A DNA stretch of 64,000 nucleotides, taken from contig NZ_JAJJOZ010000001.1 in the NCBI RefSeq assembly GCF_021653995.1, forward strand, positions 248,001 to 312,000, read 5' to 3'. Both the position numbers and the translations under genes were made by a program. Every line of letters begins with the position of its first letter. The stretch's first letter is position 1. This document shows positions 14,454 through 23,346 of the stretch, in pieces. Source of the DNA: Allopusillimonas lactea. Lineage in GTDB: Bacteria; Pseudomonadota; Gammaproteobacteria; Burkholderiales; Burkholderiaceae_B. The notes beneath the pieces are model-generated. The model ran no database searches. It was given only the letters and a program-made list of their open reading frames with translations, and had not been told where the DNA came from.

Positions 14454-15706
14454 CCACTCTGAAACTAGACGGCTACGAGAGCGCCTTGATCGGCAACCGC
14501 CGTTTCGAATTGGCCTTGCCGTGCCACGACGCCGCGATGCTGTACGCCCGGGGCGGCCTGTACGGTCGCGTGATCGACAAACCCGCTGATAAGGCCGTGG
14601 CGCGCGGCGTGGAGATTGAGGGCGACGACGGCAGGGTGCAGGACGAGCTGGACCGGCTCAAGGTCATGCCGGCCCTGGCCGACGGCCTGCGCTGGGCACG
14701 ACTGAATGGAGGCGCCGGCATTGTGGTGGTGGCTGATGATGGGACCCTCAGAAAGCCGCTGAACCCCGACAATCTTGGCGAAATCGCGGAGTTGCGCGTG
14801 TTTGACATCGTCGACATAAGTGCCGACGAGCGCCGATACAGCGACCCGGGCAAGGCGAACTTCGGCATGCCTGAGTTCTACCGGATCCACAACGGCGGCG
14901 CCACATTCATCGTGCACGAGTCTCGTTTGATCGAGATTTCGGGCGATCCGCTGCCGGCGAAGATGCGGCTGCGAGGCATCCCCTGGGAGGGCGGATCCGC
15001 GGCGTCGCAGGCGTTTGCGGCAGTGAGTCGCTACGAGGAGTCGTTGCAGCTGGCCGTGAGCATTCTCCGGCGAAAGCAGCAGGCTGTCTACGGCATGAAG
15101 GGCCTGGCCGACATGATCCAAAACGACTTGGAGCCTGTCGTCCAGAAGCGTATCAATCTCGTCGACTCGGTGCGTGGCGTCCTGAACACCGTTGCGATCG
15201 ACAGCGAAGATGATTACGACGTCAAGGACATGAACCTTTCAGGCGTCAAGGACGTCATCCAGGAGCTGCAGGTCGGGTTGTCTGCCGAAACGGGCATCCC
15301 GGTCACGATCCTGTTCGGACGCTCGCCCGGGGGCATGAATGCGACCGGCGAGGCCGACTTCGACGGCTATCACGAGATGATCGAAGGGCTGCAGCGCACA
15401 CGGCTCACGCCTGCGCTGGAGCGTATCGTGTCGCTGATCTACGCCCAGAGCCGATTCTCTGACCCGCCCGAGGATTGGAAGATCTCCTGGCCGGCACTAC
15501 GAAGCCCGACGGACAAGGAAGCCGCGGAGGTCAGAAAGGCAAACGCCGAGGCTGAAGCGCGGGAAATGGATGCGCTGGGCGCTGCCGTGGGCCTGGGCAC
15601 GGTGAGTGAGGAAGAAGCGCGCGCGCACCTGATGCAGCTCGAGCGCTATGGATTGGAAAAGGACGATGGCGCGGACACCTCAGCACAGTACGCAGCGGTC
15701 ACGTAA
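14450..15706 (+). CDS. Portal protein (DUF1073, HI1409-like)
   Basis: This 418-residue protein matches the DUF1073 phage portal type, first described for the HI1409 prophage protein. Typical segments are MLYARGGLYGRVIDKPADKAVARGVEI near the start, a central ARLNGGAGIVVV strand, and ETGIPVTILFGRSPGGMNATGEADFDGYHEMI at about residues 280-310. Twelve copies form the ring at the capsid vertex through which DNA enters and to which the tail attaches. It overlaps the terminase stop by 4 bases. The C-terminal helix (EEARAHLMQLERYGLEKDD) overlaps the start of the MuF-like gene. Confidence 0.88.
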   Translation: MTTLKLDGYESALIGNRRFELALPCHDAAMLYARGGLYGRVIDKPADKAVARGVEIEGDDGRVQDELDRLKVMPALADGLRWARLNGGAGIVVVADDGTLRKPLNPDNLGEIAELRVFDIVDISADERRYSDPGKANFGMPEFYRIHNGGATFIVHESRLIEISGDPLPAKMRLRGIPWEGGSAASQAFAAVSRYEESLQLAVSILRRKQQAVYGMKGLADMIQNDLEPVVQKRINLVDSVRGVLNTVAIDSEDDYDVKDMNLSGVKDVIQELQVGLSAETGIPVTILFGRSPGGMNATGEADFDGYHEMIEGLQRTRLTPALERIVSLIYAQSRFSDPPEDWKISWPALRSPTDKEAAEVRKANAEAEAREMDALGAAVGLGTVSEEEARAHLMQLERYGLEKDDGADTSAQYAAVT

Positions 15707-16532
15707 GCCACGCAAGTGGCTGCGCCCGGCCGCCATTGAGCGCGAGTACGTGAGGTATCTGGCCACCGTAGCTCGTGACGTGAACGGCGCCGTTGAGGCT
15801 GTCGTGGTTCCTGTTCTCGTCCAGCTGCGCCAGGACGACTGGCGTGACACGCCCGAGGCGACTGGCTGGTACGAGCGGCTGCGCATGGCTATCGCGGACG
15901 CCGCAGCGGCGATCGTATTGCCGGCCGTGGCCGAGCAGGTGGCCAATTTCGCGCGCCGGGTGAGCAGTTTTAATGCGGACCAGCTGCATGCCATCCTGCG
16001 GGCTGCTTATGGCGTGGACATCTTTCAGGCTGAACCATGGCTCGTCGACGTGCTGCGCCAGTTTGAGGCCGAGAACATCCGGTTGATTCGTTCGATTCCG
16101 CAGCAGGCGCTGGATCGACTGCAGGGCAAGATCATCCACGCGGTGCGTGTGGGCACGCCCACGGCGCGCCTGAAGCAGATGATTCGGGAGGATTACGGCG
16201 TCACCGCGCGCCGGGCCGAGCTCATTGCGCGCGACCAGATCGGCAAGCTCAATGGCCAATTGACCGGGGCACGCCAGCAGGGCATTGGCGTGACCTCCTA
16301 CAGATGGCGTGGCAGCCTGGATGAGCGCGAGCGCGATGAGCACGTCGCGCGCGAAGGCGAGGTGATCGCCTGGGACGATCCGCCCTCAGACGGCCACCCA
16401 GGTGAACCGATCAACTGCCGGTGCTGGGCCGAGCCGGTGTTGCCGCTGCTCGAAGACCTGCAGGGGCTCATCTATACCGACCCGCTGCCCGCCCGGGGCT
16501 TTTCCCGGACACGATTAGGAACACCACCATGA
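15666..16532 (+). CDS. MuF-like head morphogenesis protein
   Basis: This 288-residue minor head protein carries the Phage_Mu_F domain in its C-terminal half: TARRAELIARDQIGKLNGQLTGARQQG, then TSYRWRGSLDERERDEHV and the closing PGEPINCRCWAEPVL motif. The N-terminal half is helical and binds near the portal in related phages. It is needed for head assembly and may be packaged and ejected with the DNA. The start at 15666 follows an AAAGGA site; 15648 is an alternative. The gene overlaps the portal gene by ~40 bases. Confidence 0.85.
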   Translation: MARTPQHSTQRSRKPRKWLRPAAIEREYVRYLATVARDVNGAVEAVVVPVLVQLRQDDWRDTPEATGWYERLRMAIADAAAAIVLPAVAEQVANFARRVSSFNADQLHAILRAAYGVDIFQAEPWLVDVLRQFEAENIRLIRSIPQQALDRLQGKIIHAVRVGTPTARLKQMIREDYGVTARRAELIARDQIGKLNGQLTGARQQGIGVTSYRWRGSLDERERDEHVAREGEVIAWDDPPSDGHPGEPINCRCWAEPVLPLLEDLQGLIYTDPLPARGFSRTRLGTPP

Positions 16533-17596
16533 CCATGCGATACGACCGGGTGCCTATCAAGGCGACGCGCAACGATGCCGGCTACATCATCGACACGCCC
16601 GTTCTCACCAGGACTGGCGTTTTTCTTTACCGAGACCCGCAAGGCCGCGAGCGACGCGAATACCGGCCGCCGGAAGTCGTATTCGCCGCTGACTCTCTAA
16701 GCGCGTACAAAGGCATCCCCATCACCGACGGCCACCCCGGCAAGGTCAACAGCAAGAACGTCAAGCAGCACATCGTCGGCACGGTGATGTCCGAGGGTCG
16801 GCAGGACGGTAACGATCTGGCGGCAGACATCGTCATCCATGACCCGTCGCCCGTGGAAGCCGGCAAGAAGGAGTTGTCCTGCGGGTACGAGGTGACCTTC
16901 GACGAAACACCCGGCGTCTCACCGCAGGGTGAGCGCTACGACGCGATCCAAACCAGTATCAAGCCGAATCATTTGGCTCTTGTTTTACGTGGCCGGGCGG
17001 GAAACGCGCGGCTTAATCTCGACGCTGCCGACGAGGCGGCCAACCACCCAGAGGAATCATCCACCATGGATAAGATCCGTCTCGACAGTGGCCTGTCCTA
17101 CGAGGCAGCGCCAGAAGTCATTCAGGAAGTCAATCGCCTGCGCCAGGACCTGGCAACGGCCAATTCGGACAAAGACAAGGCTCAGGCCCAGGCAGATAGT
17201 CTGGACGCCAAGGTCAAGGAGCTCACCGGGCAAATTGAGCAGGTGCGCCAGGATGCGCATGCCGGCGCGCTTGCGCGGATCAAACTCGAAACCCAGGCCA
17301 CGGACATGGGCGTGCAGTTCAAGGCCGATGCCAAGGACCGCGAGATCCAGGAGGCGGTCATTAAGAAGGTGCGCGGCGACGCGTTCAAGCTTGACGGCAA
17401 ATCCGATGACTACGTTTCCGCGGCGTACGACCTGGCGCTCACCGAGAAACAGGGCCGCGACACTAATGTGGCGGCCACGCGTCAGGCGATGAACCAGGAC
17501 GCCCACGGCGGCGCACCCGCCGGCGAGGGCCAACCCACACAATCCATCTCGGCCAGCGCGGCGCGCGCCAAGTATGTGGCGGGCATCCGTCATTAA
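16529..17596 (+). CDS. DUF2213 prohead protease/scaffold-type protein
   Basis: This 355-residue protein has an N-terminal DUF2213 domain (residues ~1-170), seen as TPVLTRTGVFLYRDPQG, AYKGIPITDGHP, and the end of the domain NHLALVLRGRAGNARL. A long coiled-coil region (residues ~185-260, Gln/Lys/Asp-rich, typical of scaffolds) and a helical tail follow. This protease-plus-scaffold layout is common upstream of capsid genes, suggesting it helps assemble and then mature the prohead. Catalytic residues cannot be assigned with certainty. ATG 16529 follows AGGA; the longer open frame upstream is not used. Confidence 0.8.
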   Translation: MTMRYDRVPIKATRNDAGYIIDTPVLTRTGVFLYRDPQGRERREYRPPEVVFAADSLSAYKGIPITDGHPGKVNSKNVKQHIVGTVMSEGRQDGNDLAADIVIHDPSPVEAGKKELSCGYEVTFDETPGVSPQGERYDAIQTSIKPNHLALVLRGRAGNARLNLDAADEAANHPEESSTMDKIRLDSGLSYEAAPEVIQEVNRLRQDLATANSDKDKAQAQADSLDAKVKELTGQIEQVRQDAHAGALARIKLETQATDMGVQFKADAKDREIQEAVIKKVRGDAFKLDGKSDDYVSAAYDLALTEKQGRDTNVAATRQAMNQDAHGGAPAGEGQPTQSISASAARAKYVAGIRH

Positions 17597-17614
17597 TCCC
17601 CCGAAGGAGTTCTC

Positions 17615-18046
17615 ATGTACGAAGATCAAATGGACATTGCCTTTGCGGGCATGAAAGCGGACTCCGGCGCTGACCGTGTCGAGTCGTTCCCCGTCGGCGC
17701 AGCAACCCTCGCCTTTGGCGTGGTGACCGGCACCGATGCCAATGGGCTGCTGGTGGCCGGTGCCGGCACCAAGCTGCGTGGCATCACGCTGCACAGCCAC
17801 ACGGTTCCTGGCGCGACCTATGTCACGACCGAGTGCGCCTCGGTGATGACGCGCGGGCTCGTCTGGGCCAAGGTTACCGCTGCCCAGGTCGTCACCGACG
17901 GCGGCTCGGTCTACGCGGCCGCCGATGGCACCGTGTCGGACCTGAACACCAACACCGCAGTGCCCAACGCGAAGTTCCGCTCCGGCGCCGTCACCGTGAC
18001 GGGCGGAACCATCGCGCTGGTCGAACTGCACAATCCGTTCGCCTAA
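17615..18046 (+). CDS. Capsid decoration/structural protein
   Basis: This 143-residue, strand-rich protein has a DUF2190-like look: Gly/Val/Thr-rich segments such as LAFGVVTGTDANGLLVAG, LRGITLHSHTVPG and GAVTVTGGTIALVELHNPFA. It sits between the protease/scaffold and the major capsid gene and has a strong ribosome site (GAAGGAG). Proteins in this place usually decorate and stabilise the capsid surface. Confidence 0.75.
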   Translation: MYEDQMDIAFAGMKADSGADRVESFPVGAATLAFGVVTGTDANGLLVAGAGTKLRGITLHSHTVPGATYVTTECASVMTRGLVWAKVTAAQVVTDGGSVYAAADGTVSDLNTNTAVPNAKFRSGAVTVTGGTIALVELHNPFA

Positions 18047-18081
18047 GCCAGCGTCTGAGCCAATCACTCGAGGAAACCAAC

Positions 18082-19038
18082 ATGGAACACATGCACTATG
18101 ATGCGGCGGACGTCGCCGCCATTCACCAGTTCGCCGCGCAAAGCCAAGTCGCCTTGCGCGAGGACGATGGCGTGTTCGCTGCGCGCCAGCTGGACTACGT
18201 CAAGGCCCGCACCTACGATCGCAAGCTGCCCGCCATGAACGGGCTGCTGCTGGTGCCGACCTCGTCGGACACGCCCGAATGGGCCGAAACCATCACCTAT
18301 CGTTCCTACGATATGGTGGGTATGGCCAAGATCATCGCAAATTATGCCGATGACCTGCCGCGTGCCGATGTCTCGGGCACCGAGCGCAACGTGCCCGTTC
18401 GCACCATCGGTGACAGCTACGGCTACAACATCAACGAGCTGCGCGCTTCCACCGCCCTGGGCGCCCGGCTGCCCGAGCGTAAGGCCACGGCTGCGCGCCG
18501 CGCTATCGAGGTCAAGCAAAACCAGATCGCGATGGTTGGCGACGCCGACTATGGCCTGTACGGCATTACCAATCACCCGAACATCGGCACCACGGCGGGG
18601 CTGACGGGAGCCTGGGCCAACGCGGCGACGACCGCTGCGCAGATCGTGGCGGACGTGGACATCCTGTACGCCGCGATCACGACCCAGTCCAAGGACGTGC
18701 ATATGCCCAACCGTCTGGCGATTCCCGCCACCGCGCTGGCCGCGATGAAGCGCAAGTATGTCGCTGACACCGGCGGCAAGTCGGCCTACACGGTGGTTCG
18801 CGAGAACTACCCCGACCTGCAGATCCTCGGCTTGTCTGAGCTGCAGGATGTGGGCGGACAGTCGCTCTCAATCATCGGCGAGTTCAGCGAGGAAAACGCC
18901 AGCCTGGAACTCGTGATGCCGTTCAACCAGCTGCCGGCACAGGCCCGCAACCTGGAACTGGTGGTGCCGTGCCTGGCGCGTACCGGGGGCGTGTCCGTCC
19001 ACTATCCGCTGGCCTTCACCAAGGCCGTGGGCATCTAA
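18082..19038 (+). CDS. Major capsid protein (DUF2184)
   Basis: This 318-residue protein is the DUF2184-type major head protein. Supporting segments are FAARQLDYVKARTYDRKLPAMNG, WAETITYRSYDMVGMAKIIANYADDLPR, and the YGLYGITNHPNI turn near residue 155. A strand-rich C-terminus follows (LVMPFNQLPAQARNLELVVPCLARTGG). It assembles the icosahedral shell with the HK97 fold. The start at ATG 18082 follows an AGGAAA site. It is the central gene of the head module. Confidence 0.88.
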   Translation: MEHMHYDAADVAAIHQFAAQSQVALREDDGVFAARQLDYVKARTYDRKLPAMNGLLLVPTSSDTPEWAETITYRSYDMVGMAKIIANYADDLPRADVSGTERNVPVRTIGDSYGYNINELRASTALGARLPERKATAARRAIEVKQNQIAMVGDADYGLYGITNHPNIGTTAGLTGAWANAATTAAQIVADVDILYAAITTQSKDVHMPNRLAIPATALAAMKRKYVADTGGKSAYTVVRENYPDLQILGLSELQDVGGQSLSIIGEFSEENASLELVMPFNQLPAQARNLELVVPCLARTGGVSVHYPLAFTKAVGI

Positions 19039-19051
19039 GGAGGCGAACGCG

Positions 19052-19363
19052 ATGAAAGTGACCAATCCGAACCCCTGCCTGGTCAACGTCCTGGTGGATA
19101 ACGACTACGTGCGCATCGGCCCCAACCAGAGTGCCGACGTGCCCGAGAAAGCCGTTGCCAGCTTGCTCAAGTCCGGCGCGCTCGTTGCTGCCGGCGAGGA
19201 CGCCGGCGATGACGGCCAGAAGACCGCCGGCGACATGCGCGCCGGTGAGCTCAAGGTCGAGCTCGATAAGCTGGGCGTCTCCTACGCTGGCAACGCCAGC
19301 ACGGAGACGCTGCGCGGCCTGTATGAGGCGGCGCTGGCTGGCCAAGCCGGGAAGGGGCAGTAA
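19052..19363 (+). CDS. Small head protein downstream of the capsid
   Basis: This 103-residue protein starts with a strand-rich part (VTNPNPCLVNVLVDNDYVRIGPNQSADVP) and ends in a helical segment (GELKVELDKLGVSYAGNASTETLRGLYEAAL), which looks like a HeH/SAP-type helix-extension-helix fold. The function is unknown; from its position it may be a head-completion protein. A GGAGGC ribosome site precedes it. Confidence 0.65.
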   Translation: MKVTNPNPCLVNVLVDNDYVRIGPNQSADVPEKAVASLLKSGALVAAGEDAGDDGQKTAGDMRAGELKVELDKLGVSYAGNASTETLRGLYEAALAGQAGKGQ

Positions 19364-19365
19364 CC

Positions 19366-19740
19366 ATGGCGGCCACCGTCGAAGATCTCGATTTCATGGC
19401 CCCGGCGGTGGCCGGCATGCCGCTGGCAGACAAGCAAAAGGCACTGACCTTCGCCGAAGCATACCGACCAGCCTGCCTGTCAGAGGCCAAGCAGGACGAA
19501 GCGCAGTTGCTCTACGCTGCCTGGCTCCTGTACGGCCGCCTGCGGCAGCAGGAAGGCGGCGTCATCCCCGCAGGCGTAAAAAGCCTGAAAGAGGGCGATG
19601 TTGCCGTGACCTACGGTAGCGGCGCGGATGGCGGCGATCTGACCGATCCGCTCGGGTTCTACGGGCGCTGGAACAAGTTGAACAGGCTGTGCGGGGTCGG
19701 CGCCATCACCGCCAGCAACTGGCGATCGCACTGCTGCTGA
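19366..19740 (+). CDS. DUF4054 head-tail connector
   Basis: This 124-residue protein resembles DUF4054 head-completion (adaptor) proteins: KALTFAEAYRPACLSEAKQDEAQLLYAAWLLY is the helical core and DPLGFYGRWNKLNRLCG the conserved-looking end. Such proteins form a ring under the portal. It begins 2 bases after the upstream stop and overlaps nothing else; the next gene starts 3 bases after it. Confidence 0.75.
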   Translation: MAATVEDLDFMAPAVAGMPLADKQKALTFAEAYRPACLSEAKQDEAQLLYAAWLLYGRLRQQEGGVIPAGVKSLKEGDVAVTYGSGADGGDLTDPLGFYGRWNKLNRLCGVGAITASNWRSHCC

Positions 19741-19742
19741 CC

Positions 19743-20189
19743 ATGGCCAACGTCAAAATCATCGATCACGGGCTCGATGCCCTGCTGCGCCAGACTGATG
19801 CGCTCGCGGGTTCTGGCGTGAAGGTGGGCATCCAGGCAGGAACGGACAGCCAGGACGGCACCGACATGCTCGATATTGCCATCTACAACGAGTACGGCAC
19901 TCGGCACATCCCGCCGCGGCCGTTCATGCGTAATGCGGCTGAGAAGTACCGCGAGGACATCGCAACCGTCATGGACCACCTGGCCAGGAAGGTTGAAGAC
20001 GGCGCTAATGCGGCTCAGGCACTCGAGACCCTCGGGCAGTGGTACCAGGGGCGTCAGCAGGCCCACATCCGCTCGGGCGAGTTCAAGCCCAACGCCCCGG
20101 CCACAATCAAAAGGAAGGGCAGCAGCGTGCCCCTGATCGACAAGGGCAAGTTGGTCAACGCCGTTCGCTATGAGGTACTGAAAAAATGA
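19743..20189 (+). CDS. HK97 gp10-like neck/tail-completion protein
   Basis: This 148-residue protein has the pattern of the gp10/neck protein family: VKVGIQAGT, IAIYNEYGTRHIPPRPFMRNAAEKY and a C-terminal PLIDKGKLVNAVRYEV motif. It acts at the head-tail junction. ATG 19743 is chosen because the conserved part starts there. The stop overlaps the next small gene. Confidence 0.85.
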   Translation: MANVKIIDHGLDALLRQTDALAGSGVKVGIQAGTDSQDGTDMLDIAIYNEYGTRHIPPRPFMRNAAEKYREDIATVMDHLARKVEDGANAAQALETLGQWYQGRQQAHIRSGEFKPNAPATIKRKGSSVPLIDKGKLVNAVRYEVLKK

Positions 20190-20356
20190 GCACGATCACT
20201 CTAACGCGCGGCGGTAAGCAGATATCTGCCAGTGAGCAGGCAGCAAGGGTTCTACAGCGCGAGGGCTGGGTTATCCAGAAGGAGCAGACCCCTGTCACGC
20301 CGCCGGCCATGGTTGCGGTGACCGCGTCCAAGCCGAAACGTAAGGCAAGAAAGTGA
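20186..20356 (+). CDS. Small basic phage protein
   Basis: A 56-residue protein that starts in an ATGA overlap with the neck gene and ends in a GTGA overlap with the next gene. It reads MSTITLTRGGKQISASEQ, has VLQREGWVIQKE in the middle and ends in a Lys-rich tail (KPKRKARK). Both overlaps argue that it is translated. The function is unknown. Confidence 0.7.
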   Translation: MSTITLTRGGKQISASEQAARVLQREGWVIQKEQTPVTPPAMVAVTASKPKRKARK

Positions 20357-20703
20357 CCATCCGCACCCCACAGACCATCATCCCGCGCAGCGAAGGCTCG
20401 CGCGTGAACGGTATCTGGCAGGACGGCGCCGATCTGCCGGCCATCACGATTCTGGGCAGTGTGCAGCCCGCTACCAAGGGCGACTACGACCAACTGCAGG
20501 CCGAGCAATCGGGGCGGCGAATTGAGCGGCTGGTGCGCCTGTACACCGACGCAAGGTTGCCTGTGGCCGGCGAGGACCGCACCAACGGCGCCATTCTGCT
20601 CTGGGAAGGCGAACGGTACCTGCTCGTGGCCGTCTCCCCGTGGCGCTCGACGGCGCTCAAGCATTACCGCTATCTGGCCGGCATGATACCGAGGTCGCCA
20701 TGA
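20353..20703 (+). CDS. Head-closure/tail-attachment protein
   Basis: This 116-residue strand-rich protein starts at GTG 20353. Features include IWQDGADLPAITILGSVQPATKGDYDQLQ and the end WEGERYLLVAVSPW..., similar to small stopper or joining proteins in this slot of contractile-tailed phages. Both ends overlap neighbours by 3-4 bases. The precise role is inferred from position. Confidence 0.65.
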   Translation: MTIRTPQTIIPRSEGSRVNGIWQDGADLPAITILGSVQPATKGDYDQLQAEQSGRRIERLVRLYTDARLPVAGEDRTNGAILLWEGERYLLVAVSPWRSTALKHYRYLAGMIPRSP

Positions 20704-21203
20704 GCATTGATCTGACCTTCTTCCAGTTCTTCGAGTCGCTGCTCACGGTGCCGCTCGTGCAGCTGCCCGACAACGGGCCGCGCGCAGCGCCGGTCTTTGC
20801 CACGATCCAGGTCACACCAGGCACGCCGCTGCCGGTGCACAAGGGCGACGTCGGCGCCGATGGCCTGCGCACGCTCTACGCCTATCGCACCGTCCAGATC
20901 CAGATTCAATGCTACGGCCCGGGCGCGTGGGACGTGCTCGACACTTTGGCCATGGCGCTTGCGACTGATGCGGCCACCACCGACGCCGAGGCGCGCAATA
21001 TCGGCATCCTGTCCGTCGACCTCCTTCAGTCGGTACCGGCGCTGATGGACAACCAGGCCTTCGAAGATCGTGCCATCCTGGACATTACAGCGAACTACGT
21101 CGGCTCGCTGGTCGAGGACGTAGGCTACATCGAAACCGTCATCGGATCGGTGCAGGTGGACGAACTTCCGTCACAGCCATTCGAAGCAACCCTCATCGTT
21201 TAA
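20700..21203 (+). CDS. LIC_12616-like tail terminator protein
   Basis: This 167-residue protein resembles LIC_12616-family phage proteins placed directly before the sheath. Characteristic pieces are FFQFFESLLTVPLVQLPDNGP, YAYRTVQIQIQCYGPGAWDVLDTLA and LLQSVPALMDNQAFEDRAILDITANY. It probably caps the tail tube at the neck. A terminator follows at 21227-21250, before the sheath gene. Confidence 0.7.
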   Translation: MSIDLTFFQFFESLLTVPLVQLPDNGPRAAPVFATIQVTPGTPLPVHKGDVGADGLRTLYAYRTVQIQIQCYGPGAWDVLDTLAMALATDAATTDAEARNIGILSVDLLQSVPALMDNQAFEDRAILDITANYVGSLVEDVGYIETVIGSVQVDELPSQPFEATLIV

Positions 21204-21226
21204 CCACATACCTCCGTCTCACCCAT

Positions 21227-21250
21227 AGCCACCCGCCAGGTGGCTTATTT
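21227..21250 (+). terminator. Terminator/attenuator before the tail sheath
   Basis: A 7-bp stem AGCCACC/GGTGGCT with a 5-base loop is followed by TATTT. It separates head-completion from tail genes and may lower expression or mark a module border. Confidence 0.6.
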
Positions 21251-21264
21251 CATTGGAGCCACCT

Positions 21265-22632
21265 ATGGCCAAGCTGAACCGCATCGCTGATGTCGTGATC
21301 TCGCTGGGGACCACCGCCATCACCGAACGTTCCTTCAACGACATGCTGATTCTTGGCAGCCATGTGCTGTCTACCACGCGCGCTCTGGTCATCACCGGCG
21401 CGGACGAACTGCTCGATCTGGGCCTGCCGTCCACCGATCCGCTGTACTTTGCCGCACGCGATGCGTTTTCGCAGATCCCGGCCGTGCGCCAGGTGTATAT
21501 TGGCCGCCGGCAGACCAACGAGGCCAAGATCACGGTCAACGCAGCAGCCGTAACGGCCTACTCGGTGGCGCTCAAGTGGCGCGACATCGCCGGCACGCAG
21601 CAGACGACTACAGCAACCTACCCCGGGCTGGTTTCGGACACAACCACGCTGATCGCAAGCGGCCTGGCCGCAGCGATTAACGCTACGGCAGCCCCATTCA
21701 CTGCCGCGGCCGTCGGAGCTGTGGTCACGATCACCAACGACGTCGCCGGTGCCGCGATGGCGCTGCAGGTGTCAGCCGGCGATATGACTATGGCGCTTAC
21801 GCCCAGCACCGAGACCACCACAGACGCGCTGGCGGCGGTAAACAGCGAGATGGAGAACTGGTACGGTCTGGTCATTACCAGCCGCGACACCACCGACGTG
21901 AAGAACGCTGCAGCTTGGGCCGAGGCCAACGAGAAGTTGTTCGGTACCGCCTCGAGCGACCCGAACGTGATTGACTCGGGCTCGACGGCCGACATTGCCA
22001 CGGAGCTGAAGAACAACCAGTACTTCCGCACCTTCGTCATGTTCAGTGAGCAGGCCGCAACGCAGTACCCCGAAGCTGCGCTCATGAGCAACCGCTTCAC
22101 GTACTACGCTGGCGCGGAATCCTGGTCCAACGTCCAGATGGCTGGCATCACGATCAGCCCACTCTCCGAAGGGCAGTACCTGACGGCCAAGGGCAAGAAT
22201 GCGACCACCTTCGAGATGTTCCGCAACTTCGCCGTGACCCAAGGCGGGCGCGTGGCCGCCGGCGAGTGGATCGACGTCATCCGCCTGCGCGACCAGCTGG
22301 TGGAGCAGATCAAGGTGGCCGCTGTGGGTGTCATCGTGCGCGCGACGAACTCCACAGGCAAGGTGCCCTATACGGACGAGGGCATCCAACTTATTGGCAA
22401 CGCAATCCGAGATCCGCTGGACCTGAACGTGCGTCGCGGCGGTATCGCGCCTGAAGCACTGGACGAGAACGACAAGATCATCCCGTCCTACACGATCACG
22501 CTGCCGCGCGCGAGCCAGGTGCTCACCAACGACAAGGCCAACCGCATCCTGCGCGACGTCAAGTTCACCGCCCGCCTGGCTGGCGCAATTAATACTACTG
22601 AGATCAAGGGATCTCTGGTTTACGACTTCTAA
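21265..22632 (+). CDS. Tail sheath protein (DUF3383)
   Basis: This 455-residue protein is a DUF3383-type contractile sheath. Recognisable parts are MAKLNRIADVVISLGTTAITERSFNDMLILGSH at the start, a central region with YGLVITSRDTTDVKNAAAWAEA, and the C-terminal sheath core VIRLRDQLVEQIKVAAVGVI..., ending IKGSLVYDF. It polymerises around the tube and contracts on infection, so the phage is a myovirus. ATG 21265 is used; a TTG at 21253 is also open. Confidence 0.88.
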   Translation: MAKLNRIADVVISLGTTAITERSFNDMLILGSHVLSTTRALVITGADELLDLGLPSTDPLYFAARDAFSQIPAVRQVYIGRRQTNEAKITVNAAAVTAYSVALKWRDIAGTQQTTTATYPGLVSDTTTLIASGLAAAINATAAPFTAAAVGAVVTITNDVAGAAMALQVSAGDMTMALTPSTETTTDALAAVNSEMENWYGLVITSRDTTDVKNAAAWAEANEKLFGTASSDPNVIDSGSTADIATELKNNQYFRTFVMFSEQAATQYPEAALMSNRFTYYAGAESWSNVQMAGITISPLSEGQYLTAKGKNATTFEMFRNFAVTQGGRVAAGEWIDVIRLRDQLVEQIKVAAVGVIVRATNSTGKVPYTDEGIQLIGNAIRDPLDLNVRRGGIAPEALDENDKIIPSYTITLPRASQVLTNDKANRILRDVKFTARLAGAINTTEIKGSLVYDF

Positions 22633-22647
22633 GCGGAGCAATGAAAA

Positions 22648-23334
22648 ATGGATTTTTCGCCTATAGCGGACATCAAGCCGTCAGATGAAATTAGGTTTTG
22701 GGCCAAAGTGCATCGTGACAATGAGCCAGCTTGCTGGGAATGGCGTGCGCATAAAAATTCATTCGGATACGGGAAATTTTTTCTTAATGGCATGATTGTC
22801 TATGCGCACCGCTTCGCATGCGCTTTGCGCGGGGATGACATCACGAGGAAAATCGTAATGCACACCTGCGATAACCCGTCTTGCGTCAATCCCCGCCATC
22901 TTGTGGCCGCCACACAAAAAGAAAACGTAGTCGATATGTTCGATAAGGGGCGCGAAGGCCGCTTTCGGGGAGGCGCTTATTGTTCTGCTTCAGTATCTGC
23001 AGAGAAAATCGCGGGAATGCGAAAGGCGTATCGCGACAATGGGAGCATCAGAGAGACAGCGCGATTGTTCGATGTCAGCTATGACATTGCACGTCAATCA
23101 ATACGCGGAGTTACATGGGCCCGCGCTGTTTGTGGGGAACCACCGGTAGAACTTGGTGCGACGCGGCGGGCAAATATCGGCGCAAGGGCGCTTACAGATA
23201 CTCAAGCGGCGAGCATCAAACGATCACTTCTTGCTGGCTGCAGTCGCGCAGAAATACGCACAGCTCACGGAATATCAAAAACACTCCTGTCTGACATATC
23301 GACCGGAAAAGCTTATCAATGGATATCTGTTTAA
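22648..23334 (+). CDS. Free-standing HNH homing endonuclease
   Basis: This 228-residue protein has an HNH nuclease core at about residues 30-95: CWEWRAHKNSFGYGKF, VYAHRFACAL (His) and VMHTCDNPSCVNPRHLVAA (His-Cys-Asn-His, with Cys residues that may bind zinc). Two HTH-like repeats follow (RETARLFDVSYDIARQSIRG and CSRAEIRTAHGISKTLLSDI). It separates the sheath and tube genes, which are normally adjacent, and its base composition is visibly lower in GC than its neighbours. This is the usual arrangement of a free-standing homing endonuclease that spreads by cutting nearby phage genes. Confidence 0.88.
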   Translation: MDFSPIADIKPSDEIRFWAKVHRDNEPACWEWRAHKNSFGYGKFFLNGMIVYAHRFACALRGDDITRKIVMHTCDNPSCVNPRHLVAATQKENVVDMFDKGREGRFRGGAYCSASVSAEKIAGMRKAYRDNGSIRETARLFDVSYDIARQSIRGVTWARAVCGEPPVELGATRRANIGARALTDTQAASIKRSLLAGCSRAEIRTAHGISKTLLSDISTGKAYQWISV

Positions 23335-23346
23335 TAAGGAACAGTT

